A DNA stretch of 7,344 nt, taken from contig CAMVRH010000041.1 in the NCBI GenBank assembly GCA_947169835.1, positions 1 to 7,344 of the forward strand, given 5' to 3'. The position numbers and the translations under genes are program-made. This DNA comes from an uncultured Lachnospira sp. GTDB lineage: Bacteria > Bacillota > Clostridia > Lachnospirales > Lachnospiraceae. Below are positions 1 through 6,311 of the stretch, piece after piece. Position 1 is the first letter of the stretch, and each line of letters starts with the position of its first letter. The notes beneath the pieces were generated by a model. It saw only the letters and a list, made by a program, of their open reading frames with translations. It did no database searches and was not told the DNA's origin.

Positions 1-3000
1 TCATTGCCCTTTAGTGAGAATGTGATCTTATCCATAACATCGTAGTCGTTATCCTTACGCATTGTCTGGATTTTAGAGATTATCTCACGAACGAATCCTT
101 CTTCTATTAATTCAGGAGTTAAGTTTGTATCAAGTACAACAGTTATTCCATTGTCGCTCTCTGATACATAGCCCTCAACCTGAGCTGTTGAAATCAATAA
201 GTCTTCTTCAGTAAGTTCAACATCGACACCGTCAAAGTTAAACTTCAAAGCGCCTTCACTCTGCAACTCTTCCATAGCCTTGTTGCCATCTAGTTCTTTC
301 AAAGCACCCTGGATTTTGCCAAGGACTTTGCCGTACTTAGGACCAACTGTCTTAAGCTGTGGCTTGAACTCGTATGATGTAAAGTCGCTCACATCCTCTG
401 TGAAAGTAACCTTCTTAACATTAAGCTCGTCTAAGATGATTTCTTTGTAGAAGTCGGATAGTTCCAAGTCAGCTTTCACAAACATCTGACCGATAGGCTG
501 TCTGTTCTTGATGTTTGAAGCGTTTCGGCATGAACGTCCCAAAACTACTACATCTAAAACCTTAGCCATAGCATCTTCTAGCTCAGTGTCAATCTGTGAT
601 TCGTTTACTTCTGGGAAGTCACACAAATGAACTGAAATAGGAGCTGAATCATCCACACTGCGTACCAAGTTCTGGTAGATGTCCTCTGACATAAATGGAA
701 TCATTGGCGCTGCCGCTTTGGCAGTAGTCACAAGCGCTGTATACAAAGTCATATACGCGTTGATCTTATCCTGTGGCATATCCTTCTGCCAGAATCTATC
801 ACGTGAACGTCTAACGTACCAGTTACTCATGTCATCGACGAAGTCATCCAAAGCCTTCCCAGCTTCTGGAATCTTGTAATCAGCCAAGCTCTCGTCTACA
901 GTCTTAACCATAGTGTTCATACGAGATAGGAGCCATTTGTCCATGACGCTTAAGCTGTCGTAGTCTAGCTTGTAATCGTTTGGATTGAACTGGTCAATCT
1001 CAGCGTAAAGCACATAGAAAGCGTAAGTGTTCCAAAGTGTACCAAGGAACTTTCTTTGACCCTCCTGCACAATCTTTCCTGAGAACTTATTTGGAAGCCA
1101 AGGCGCAGAGTTAGTATAGAAATACCAACGGATAGCATCGGCGCCGTAAGTTTCGAGTGCTTCAAACGGATCAACCGCATTGCCCTTTGACTTACTCATC
1201 TTCTGACCGTTCTCATCCTGTACCAAACCAAGAACGATAACATTCTCGTAAGGTGGCTTGTTAAATAGGATAGTTGATTCAGCAAGCAATGTGTAGAACC
1301 AACCACGAGTCTGGTCCACAGCCTCAGAGATAAACTTCGCTGGGAACTGCTTCTCAAACACTTCTTTATTTTCAAATGGATAATGGTGCTGTGCAAAAGG
1401 CATTGCTCCACTATCGAACCAACAGTCAATAACCTCAGGAACACGGTGCATCTCGCCACCACACTCTGGACACTTCAAAGTCACATCGTCTATATATGGT
1501 CTGTGAAGTTCCACGTTGGCATCATCAGGGTTGCCTGAAAGCTCAGCCAATTCAGCGCGGCTTCCCACGCACTCTTGATGTCCGCAATCACACTCCCAAA
1601 TGTTAAGTGGAGTACCCCAATATCTATTTCTACTGATTCCCCAGTCCTGAACATTCTCAAGCCAGTTTCCAAAACGGCCCTCGCCTATAGACTTTGGAAT
1701 CCAATTTATCTTATTGTTGTTTGCAATCAAGTCGTCCTTTACTTCAGTCATCTTGATGAACCAAGACTCACGCGCATAGTAGATAAGCGGTGTATCACAT
1801 CTCCAACAATGTGGATACTCGTGCTCAAATTTTGGTGCGTCAAACAACTGTCCTCTCTCATCTAGCTCAACTAAGATGTCTTTGTCGGCGTCTTTTACAA
1901 ACTTGCCAGCCGCTGGCGCATCCTCTAGCATCTTACCAGCCTCATCCACCATCTGAACGAATGGCAAATCATACTTACGACCTACGTTAGCATCGTCCTC
2001 ACCAAAGGCAGGCGCGATATGTACTATACCAGTACCATCGCTCATAGTTACATAATCATCGCATGTAACGTAGAAGCCTTCTTTGTGCTGCTTGTCAGCA
2101 ACTTTCTTTGCGCAGTCAAACAATGGCTCGTAAGGTTTCTTCTCAAGGTCAGTACCCTTCATAGTCTCTAGCACTTCGTAAGGTTTCTCATCAGAATCCT
2201 CCTCCGCTAGTGATCCTAGCACTGTATCAAGAAGTGCCTCAGCCATATAGTATGTATATCCATCTTTAGCCTTAACTTTTACATATGTATCGTTAGGGTT
2301 TACACAAAGTGCAACGTTAGATGGAAGAGTCCATGGTGTTGTAGTCCAAGCAAGTAGCCAAGCATCTTCGTCTGCACATTTGAAGCGAACAATAGCTGAA
2401 CGCTCTTTTAATGTCTTATAGCCCTGTGCTACCTCCTGCGCCGAAAGAGGCGTTCCACATCTAGGACAATAAGGAACAATCTTAAATCCTTTGTAAAGTA
2501 ACTTCTTGTTCCAGATTTCCTTTAGCGCCCACCACTCAGACTCGATATAGTCGTTGTCGTATGTGATGTATGGGTTGTCCATATCAGCCCAGAAACCAAC
2601 AGTTCCTGAGAAATCTTCCCACAATCCTTTGTACTGCCAAACAGACTCCTTACATTCCTTGATGAAAGGCTCCATTCCGTACTCTTCTATCTGATCTTTA
2701 CCATCAAGACCAAGCTTCTTCTCCACTTCCAACTCCACTGGAAGACCGTGAGTGTCCCAACCAGCTTTACGTGGCACAAACTCACCCTTCATAGTGTGGT
2801 AACGTGGAATCATATCCTTAATTACACGAGTAAGAACGTGACCAATATGTGGCTTACCATTGGCTGTAGGAGGTCCATCGTAAAAAGTATATGTCTCTCC
2901 TTCTTTTCTCTCGTCCATACTCTTCTGGAAAACGTCATTTTCTTCCCAGAACTTTACAGTTTCTTTCTCTCTGTCCACAAAATTTAAATTAGTGGAAACC

Positions 3001-3011
3001 TTCTTGTACAT
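1..3011 (-). CDS. ileS: Isoleucyl-tRNA synthetase, type 2 (eukaryote-like), C-terminus cut by window edge
   Basis: Cytoplasmic class I synthetase that charges tRNA-Ile with isoleucine using ATP. The frame is open from ATG at 3011 to the left edge, giving 1003 codons; the family is usually about 1030-1060 residues, so only a short tail is missing. Visible motifs in order: DGPPTANGKPHIGH with HIGH at residues 55-58; GWDTHGLPVE; zinc-type YCPRCG with C182 and C185; CP1 editing-domain motifs WTTTPWTLP (222-230) and GTGIVHIAPAFGEDD (326-340); WGISRNRYWGTPL; a second Cys cluster (CDCG, CPECGG); DCWFDSGAMPFAQ; KMSKSKGN starting at 604; and SNWYVRRSRDRFW from 729 in the anticodon-binding region. THGLPVE, KMSKSKGN and SNWYVRR point to the type 2/eukaryote-like IleRS rather than the E. 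coli-like type 1. The start is fixed by AGGAGG 8 nt upstream. Expression is controlled by the T-box leader described separately. Confidence 0.97.
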   Translation of the reverse strand, partial: MYKKVSTNLNFVDREKETVKFWEENDVFQKSMDERKEGETYTFYDGPPTANGKPHIGHVLTRVIKDMIPRYHTMKGEFVPRKAGWDTHGLPVELEVEKKLGLDGKDQIEEYGMEPFIKECKESVWQYKGLWEDFSGTVGFWADMDNPYITYDNDYIESEWWALKEIWNKKLLYKGFKIVPYCPRCGTPLSAQEVAQGYKTLKERSAIVRFKCADEDAWLLAWTTTPWTLPSNVALCVNPNDTYVKVKAKDGYTYYMAEALLDTVLGSLAEEDSDEKPYEVLETMKGTDLEKKPYEPLFDCAKKVADKQHKEGFYVTCDDYVTMSDGTGIVHIAPAFGEDDANVGRKYDLPFVQMVDEAGKMLEDAPAAGKFVKDADKDILVELDERGQLFDAPKFEHEYPHCWRCDTPLIYYARESWFIKMTEVKDDLIANNNKINWIPKSIGEGRFGNWLENVQDWGISRNRYWGTPLNIWECDCGHQECVGSRAELAELSGNPDDANVELHRPYIDDVTLKCPECGGEMHRVPEVIDCWFDSGAMPFAQHHYPFENKEVFEKQFPAKFISEAVDQTRGWFYTLLAESTILFNKPPYENVIVLGLVQDENGQKMSKSKGNAVDPFEALETYGADAIRWYFYTNSAPWLPNKFSGKIVQEGQRKFLGTLWNTYAFYVLYAEIDQFNPNDYKLDYDSLSVMDKWLLSRMNTMVKTVDESLADYKIPEAGKALDDFVDDMSNWYVRRSRDRFWQKDMPQDKINAYMTLYTALVTTAKAAAPMIPFMSEDIYQNLVRSVDDSAPISVHLCDFPEVNESQIDTELEDAMAKVLDVVVLGRSCRNASNIKNRQPIGQMFVKADLELSDFYKEIILDELNVKKVTFTEDVSDFTSYEFKPQLKTVGPKYGKVLGKIQGALKELDGNKAMEELQSEGALKFNFDGVDVELTEEDLLISTAQVEGYVSESDNGITVVLDTNLTPELIEEGFVREIISKIQTMRKDNDYDVMDKITFSLKGN

Positions 3012-3019
3012 TTTTCTCT

Positions 3020-3036
3020 CCTCCTAAAATTTTAGG
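3020..3036 (-). promoter_or_regulatory. ileS Shine-Dalgarno overlapped by a 14-bp palindrome
   Basis: AGGAGG (3020-3025) lies 8 nt before the ileS ATG and fixes the start. It overlaps the perfect palindrome CCTAAAATTTTAGG (3023-3036). In RNA this could form a short hairpin of about 5 bp with an AAUU loop that pairs the first AGG of the ribosome binding site. The ribosome site is clear; a role for the small hairpin is only inferred. Confidence 0.8.
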
Positions 3037-3047
3037 GTTTTCCTATT

Positions 3048-3079
3048 AAAAAAGCCTCCGTCCTGCAAAGGACGAAGGC
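3048..3079 (-). terminator. T-box conditional intrinsic terminator of ileS
   Basis: The minus strand reads a 10-bp stem, GCCTTCGTCC (3070-3079) with GGACGGAGGC (3054-3063) and one T-G pair, a 6-nt loop, then six T (3048-3053). The 5' arm contains the CTTCGTCC strand that the alternative antiterminator needs, so the two structures exclude each other. It should stop transcription before ileS when tRNA-Ile is charged. Confidence 0.93.
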
Positions 3080-3382
3080 AAACTTCGCTATACCACCTCA
3101 TGCAGCATACTCAAGGAATCTCCTATTTATATGTGTCCCTATTTACGGTGGGAATCCGTCAGTGCCTACTCAATTTGGCTAAAATTTAAACCCGCTATTC
3201 GGTTCAAAACCTCAAACCTTTCGGACTGCAACTCCAGAGTGATATTCACTATACAACTACTCTTATTCGGCTCTCACCACCCCGAATTCGCTTAAATTTC
3301 GCTTATATAGCTACTGTCTCTTTCATAGTCTTTAGTTATTAAGTTATACGCGTAAACACCGATAAATACTAATGTTTAACAC
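3048..3382 (-). ncRNA. T-box riboswitch leader sensing uncharged tRNA-Ile
   Basis: Transcribed leader of ileS; the 5' end is estimated from the promoter. Stem I carries GAGACAGTA (around 3311-3320), a GGGGTGGTGAGAGCC apical segment (around 3269-3283), and the descending strand GTGAATATCACTCTGGAG, with the isoleucine specifier codon ATC at 3241-3243. A small ACGG/CCGT stem follows near 3145-3160. The T-box motif TGAGGTGGTATAGCG lies at 3086-3100. Its TGGT (3092-3095) can pair with the ACCA end of uncharged tRNA-Ile. The antiterminator can form from GAGG (3096-3099) with CCTT (3068-3071) and CGAAG (3083-3087) with CTTCG (3073-3077). The specifier and TGGT both fit the downstream gene. Exact boundaries are approximate. 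Confidence 0.95.
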
Positions 3383-3388
3383 CACACT

Positions 3389-3417
3389 ATTTTAGTTGAA
3401 TAACCCGCCAATGTCAA
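3389..3417 (-). promoter_or_regulatory. Sigma-A type promoter of the ileS T-box transcript
   Basis: A perfect -35 TTGACA (3412-3417), a 17-bp spacer and a -10 TAAAAT (3389-3394). A start near 3382 would give a leader of about 370 nt before the ileS ATG. The promoter lies just past the terminator of the upstream gene, so ileS is an independent unit. Confidence 0.88.
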
Positions 3418-3429
3418 CATTAAACACAT

Positions 3430-3460
3430 AAAAAAGGCGAGCATTTCGCTCGCCTTTTTT
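3430..3460. terminator. Bidirectional intrinsic terminator downstream of the secreted-protein gene
   Basis: A perfect 7-bp stem GGCGAGC (3436-3442) / GCTCGCC (3448-3454) with loop ATTTC, flanked by six A on the left and six T on the right, so it works in both orientations. On the minus strand it ends the transcript of the 836-residue protein 41 nt past its stop codon and insulates it from ileS. A minor GGCC/GGCC dyad (3462-3473) lies just before it in that direction. Confidence 0.93.
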
Positions 3461-3500
3461 CGGCCCTACGGCCTATCTAATAGTATCCATACTTCCTCAT

Positions 3501-6011
3501 TTAGTGAAGTACATTTGGACTATCCGGCGCAAACTCATCAATCTCTGTAAATGTAATATCTACATCAGAAATGATAGTTCCTGCTGGGAATCCACCAACA
3601 CCTTCTGTGATTGCTGTTGAACCACTATACTGTCCAAGATACTTAATATGCAATTGACTTCTTGATAGTCGCTCGCTAGTTGCATTTGTGAATGGATATA
3701 CATTAAATGCACCTGGACAAATTACAATTGATGGATCAGCACCAGGGTTGTTAATGTATTTCTGTTTACTGTATGTAAACTCAACACTGTGTGAGTTGCC
3801 ACCTGTCTGTGAATCAAAGTCATAAACTAAGTCATGTCCTTCCATCAAGTATCCTTCACTCTGCTTAGCTGCACCGTTACCTTCAGTCTTAATTCTCATA
3901 ATACCTGGTTTAGTAGTATTGTAAGTGATAGTCATTCTATACTTTCTACCATCTTCCAATCTGTTGTAAGCCTTCTGGTTGGCAAGTTTCATTTGAATAC
4001 CCCAGTTCCAGAACCAACCGTCTGTTTCAAATTCATCACCTGGGTTATCTACTCTCACTTGCATCTCATCATTGGTATTACCCTTGTAGCTTGCTTGAGC
4101 TTGTTTTCCTTCCTCCAACTCATTGTAGTGAGATGAGTTATGAATCTTCCAATCTCCAACTACTACGTACTGACCTTCGTCAGCCTGTCCACCATTCCAT
4201 GAATCTGGAACTAATCTAAATCCAATGTATAGGTTTCCATTCCAACCATACTGAATCTCTGTAGTTCTGTAGAATGGGTTCTGAGCCTGCTGCAAAATTG
4301 AGTTATGCAAAATCTTGTTATATAAGTAGTTATGAGATGATACATTCTTACACATACTATTTGTATAAAGAACATTTGCAATCTCTGCAACAGATGTATA
4401 TGCTGTACTCTTACCATAGATAATAGTACCGTCTGTAGCTACTACAAATGGTCTTACCCAAAGTGTGTTAGCCATCTGTGCATTCATATTTCTCATTGTG
4501 AATGCGTAGTATGTATTATCTCTATCACCAGCCTTATAGTCTGAAATGATAGCTTCGCCACTTGCTACATAACCATAAGTAACATTATTGCCACCATACT
4601 TTCTTAGTCCAGTGTAAGTATACTGCTGACCTGTGATAGGTGTTTCATTTAGTAATGTATAACTAGCATCTAGTACATTTGTACCTTGTTTATCTCTTGT
4701 ATTTGTATCTATAGCATAGATAGTACCAACATCTCTTACTGTATAAGTCTTACCACCAGCCTTGACTGTGTTTCCGGCCTTAGGTGCCTTACACATTGTT
4801 CTGTATGCAACATTATTCTTTTCTTCTGTTGAAGCACCATCTGGATAGTTAGATCTAATCTGGAATCCTTCCACAGCAATTTCTGAACTATACTTAACTC
4901 CTGCAGATACAGAAACTGTAGTTTCTGGTCCCGTTGATTCTTGATTTAAGTAGAAGCCAACTACCTTAATTGTGTGAGCGCCAGAATCAATATTGTTTAC
5001 TACTGCAGATGTTCCTGTGAGATTACCTCTCTTCATATCATCATCTACATATACTCTGTAAACCTGTTCTGCTGGAACAGCTTCTCCTGGAACCCATGAA
5101 ACATTAATACTTCCAGGCACACCTTCCTGCGCTTGAGCTGTGCAAGATATTGGTGCCACTACGCTACCAACTCTGTAAACGATTGTCACATAGTCACTAC
5201 CTTTTGTAATTTTAACTGTATTATATCCTGTAGTGAATCCTGCACTATGAGTGGCTTGAATATTTACAAGAGTAGCTGCATAATCCACAATTGGTCCCGT
5301 AGTACTTGAATACTCTACTCCATTTATTGCAATCTTTGTTGGACTTGCATATGGTGATTGATCACCCCATGCTATCTTCACAAACTGATCACCATATGTA
5401 CTGTATTGCCAGTTATTAGCTGCTGATGCCATAGCTGATGTAGATTCATCTGCACAAATTGCATATGCTACTGATACTTTTGAACTACTATGATCACTTA
5501 CATATATAGGATCAAGATTTAAATAATTTAAATCTGAGTAGTCACCCGAACCACCTGAAGATGTGGTTGTTGGTACTTGTGAAGATGTGGTAGTAGGTCC
5601 TTCTGTTCCATCTTCATAATAAACGTAAGCCTTTGTAGAACCACCGGCATATGTAATATTAATTTCTGTTACTTTCTTAGTAAAGTTAGATAGGTAAAGA
5701 ACTGCTCCTGCTCCATCCGCTTTATATCCTTCAATATCCATCGAAATGCCTGCAGCTGGATAAGTAGCATAAATACCTACTTCATCAGCCCAACCAGGCT
5801 GCTGAATATTTACTACTCCTCCCGCTGGACAGTAGTATTTGTACTTGTTTGCATACTGACCACCACCTGCGCCGTCACCGAGGTAACTTATTGAATCCCA
5901 ATCAGGCGCATCTGCTTTAACTTCAGTTGAAGCAGTGTATGTAGCAAAAGAGCTTATTAACAAAGCCATGATACATACAATAGCTATTATTCCTCTGTTT
6001 CTCTTCTTCAT
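3501..6011 (-). CDS. Secreted modular protein with FN3-like and CBM-like domains (836 aa)
   Basis: Probably an extracellular, non-catalytic, polysaccharide-associated protein; no glycosidase or lyase motif was recognised. Visible layout: signal peptide (KKRNR, hydrophobic 7-24, possible cleavage after VKA at 33); an unnamed Gly/Tyr-rich beta domain (about 36-135); a Thr/Ser linker with PTTTSS twice (about 137-156); a second unnamed beta domain (about 160-283); an FN3-like module (about 286-370, INVSW, YRVYVDD, GAHTIKVVGF); a domain shared with the upstream protein (about 376-570, YRTMC 403-407, HNYLYNKIL 560-568); and a C-terminal region (about 593-836) whose NWGIQMKLA (from 669) and YRMTITYNTT strands resemble a CBM4/9-type jelly roll. 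There is no LPXTG, SLH, dockerin or C-terminal membrane anchor, so it is probably released or held by sugar binding. The start has AAGGAG 6 nt upstream. It lies 16 nt after the small PELEV gene and is probably co-transcribed with it. Module names are by eye, not from a search. Confidence 0.9.
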   Translation of the reverse strand: MKKRNRGIIAIVCIMALLISSFATYTASTEVKADAPDWDSISYLGDGAGGGQYANKYKYYCPAGGVVNIQQPGWADEVGIYATYPAAGISMDIEGYKADGAGAVLYLSNFTKKVTEINITYAGGSTKAYVYYEDGTEGPTTTSSQVPTTTSSGGSGDYSDLNYLNLDPIYVSDHSSSKVSVAYAICADESTSAMASAANNWQYSTYGDQFVKIAWGDQSPYASPTKIAINGVEYSSTTGPIVDYAATLVNIQATHSAGFTTGYNTVKITKGSDYVTIVYRVGSVVAPISCTAQAQEGVPGSINVSWVPGEAVPAEQVYRVYVDDDMKRGNLTGTSAVVNNIDSGAHTIKVVGFYLNQESTGPETTVSVSAGVKYSSEIAVEGFQIRSNYPDGASTEEKNNVAYRTMCKAPKAGNTVKAGGKTYTVRDVGTIYAIDTNTRDKQGTNVLDASYTLLNETPITGQQYTYTGLRKYGGNNVTYGYVASGEAIISDYKAGDRDNTYYAFTMRNMNAQMANTLWVRPFVVATDGTIIYGKSTAYTSVAEIANVLYTNSMCKNVSSHNYLYNKILHNSILQQAQNPFYRTTEIQYGWNGNLYIGFRLVPDSWNGGQADEGQYVVVGDWKIHNSSHYNELEEGKQAQASYKGNTNDEMQVRVDNPGDEFETDGWFWNWGIQMKLANQKAYNRLEDGRKYRMTITYNTTKPGIMRIKTEGNGAAKQSEGYLMEGHDLVYDFDSQTGGNSHSVEFTYSKQKYINNPGADPSIVICPGAFNVYPFTNATSERLSRSQLHIKYLGQYSGSTAITEGVGGFPAGTIISDVDITFTEIDEFAPDSPNVLH
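5557..5599 (-). repeat. Two-copy 24-nt-period repeat encoding the PTTTSS linker
   Basis: Two near-identical 19-nt units (5557-5575 and 5581-5599) in the gene for the secreted protein. They encode PTTTSS-QV-PTTTSS, an O-glycosylation-prone flexible linker between the first and second beta domains. The period is a whole number of codons, so copy-number change would keep the frame. Confidence 0.75.
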
Positions 6012-6027
6012 AATAAACTCCTTCCTA

Positions 6028-6213
6028 CTATCTAGGTCGTCTAGTTCCTGTTGGAGGTTGCCAAGGTGGGTTTGTCACCGTCTGGGCCGGCTCCGATGTT
6101 GTCCAAGGGTTGGTAATAATATTACCTGGATCCGTTGGACTATTAGTATAAATTTGTTGCTCGAAATCGAATTTTGTAACCTCTAATTCCGGCGTGTTAT
6201 AAAATTTCTTCAT
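6028..6213 (-). CDS. Small Pro-rich protein of the MKKxYxxPELEVxKF type (61 aa)
   Basis: Unknown function. ATG at 6213 is chosen because GAGGAG (6221-6226) sits 7 nt upstream; the in-frame ATG at 6228 would put that ribosome site inside the gene. The N-terminal half, MKKFYNTPELEVTKFDFEQ, is charged and lacks a signal peptide. From about residue 22 it is Thr/Asn/Pro-rich with two Pro-Trp elements (NPWTTSEP and NPPWQPP) and a basic end, TRRPR. There is no Cys and no membrane segment. I recall short clostridial proteins starting MKKxYxxPELEVxKF, often annotated hypothetical; that is memory, not a search. The stop is 16 nt before the ATG of the 836-residue secreted protein, so translational coupling is likely. 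It could be a chaperone or regulator of that protein, or a peptide precursor; no modifying enzyme is in the window. Confidence 0.82.
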   Translation of the reverse strand: MKKFYNTPELEVTKFDFEQQIYTNSPTDPGNIITNPWTTSEPAQTVTNPPWQPPTGTRRPR

Positions 6214-6265
6214 TTTGTTTCTCCTCATACTTTATATATTTAATATTTGTTATATTCTTCTTTAT

Positions 6266-6295
6266 GTATCTGCCAGATTAGTATCTGGCAGATAC
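6266..6295. repeat. Perfect 13-bp inverted repeat / tandem near-palindromes upstream of the small gene
   Basis: GTATCTGCCAGAT (6266-6278), 4-nt loop, ATCTGGCAGATAC (6283-6295). The same stretch also reads as two direct 15-nt units (GTATCTGCCAGATTA and GTATCTGGCAGATAC, 12 of 15 identical), each centred on an ATCTG-N-CAGAT dyad. In the minus direction no T-run follows, so it is not a standard terminator for the upstream gene. It could be an RNA hairpin that sets relative transcript levels within an operon, or a DNA operator. It lies about 50 nt before the small gene's start; no convincing promoter is seen in the 6229-6311 gap. Confidence 0.7.
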
Positions 6296-6311
6296 TTGTT
6301 TTACACCCGAA

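Noticed and set aside
1575..1865. Plus-strand ORF of 96 codons, and the other short ORFs on both strands within 679-2987
   Set aside because: All lie inside ileS, whose frame is continuous with conserved motifs throughout; they are out-of-frame shadows without ribosome binding sites or recognisable products.
3834..4136. Plus-strand ORF of 100 codons and minus-strand ORF 4211-4417
   Set aside because: Both overlap the 836-residue protein gene in other frames; their composition is unconvincing and they have no upstream ribosome site.
6028..6213. Lasso peptide, lanthipeptide or SCIFF-type precursor for the small gene
   Set aside because: No Cys, and no modifying enzyme, protease or transporter in the window; the PELEV head alone is not enough.
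6214..6228. Upstream ATG at 6228 as the start of the small gene (66 aa)
   Set aside because: The GAGGAG ribosome site lies inside that extension and is correctly spaced for the ATG at 6213.
6229..6265. Promoter for the small gene in the A/T-rich stretch after the hairpin
   Set aside because: TATAAC and TATAAA look like -10 boxes, but no acceptable -35 lies 16-18 bp upstream, and the second is too close to the ribosome site.
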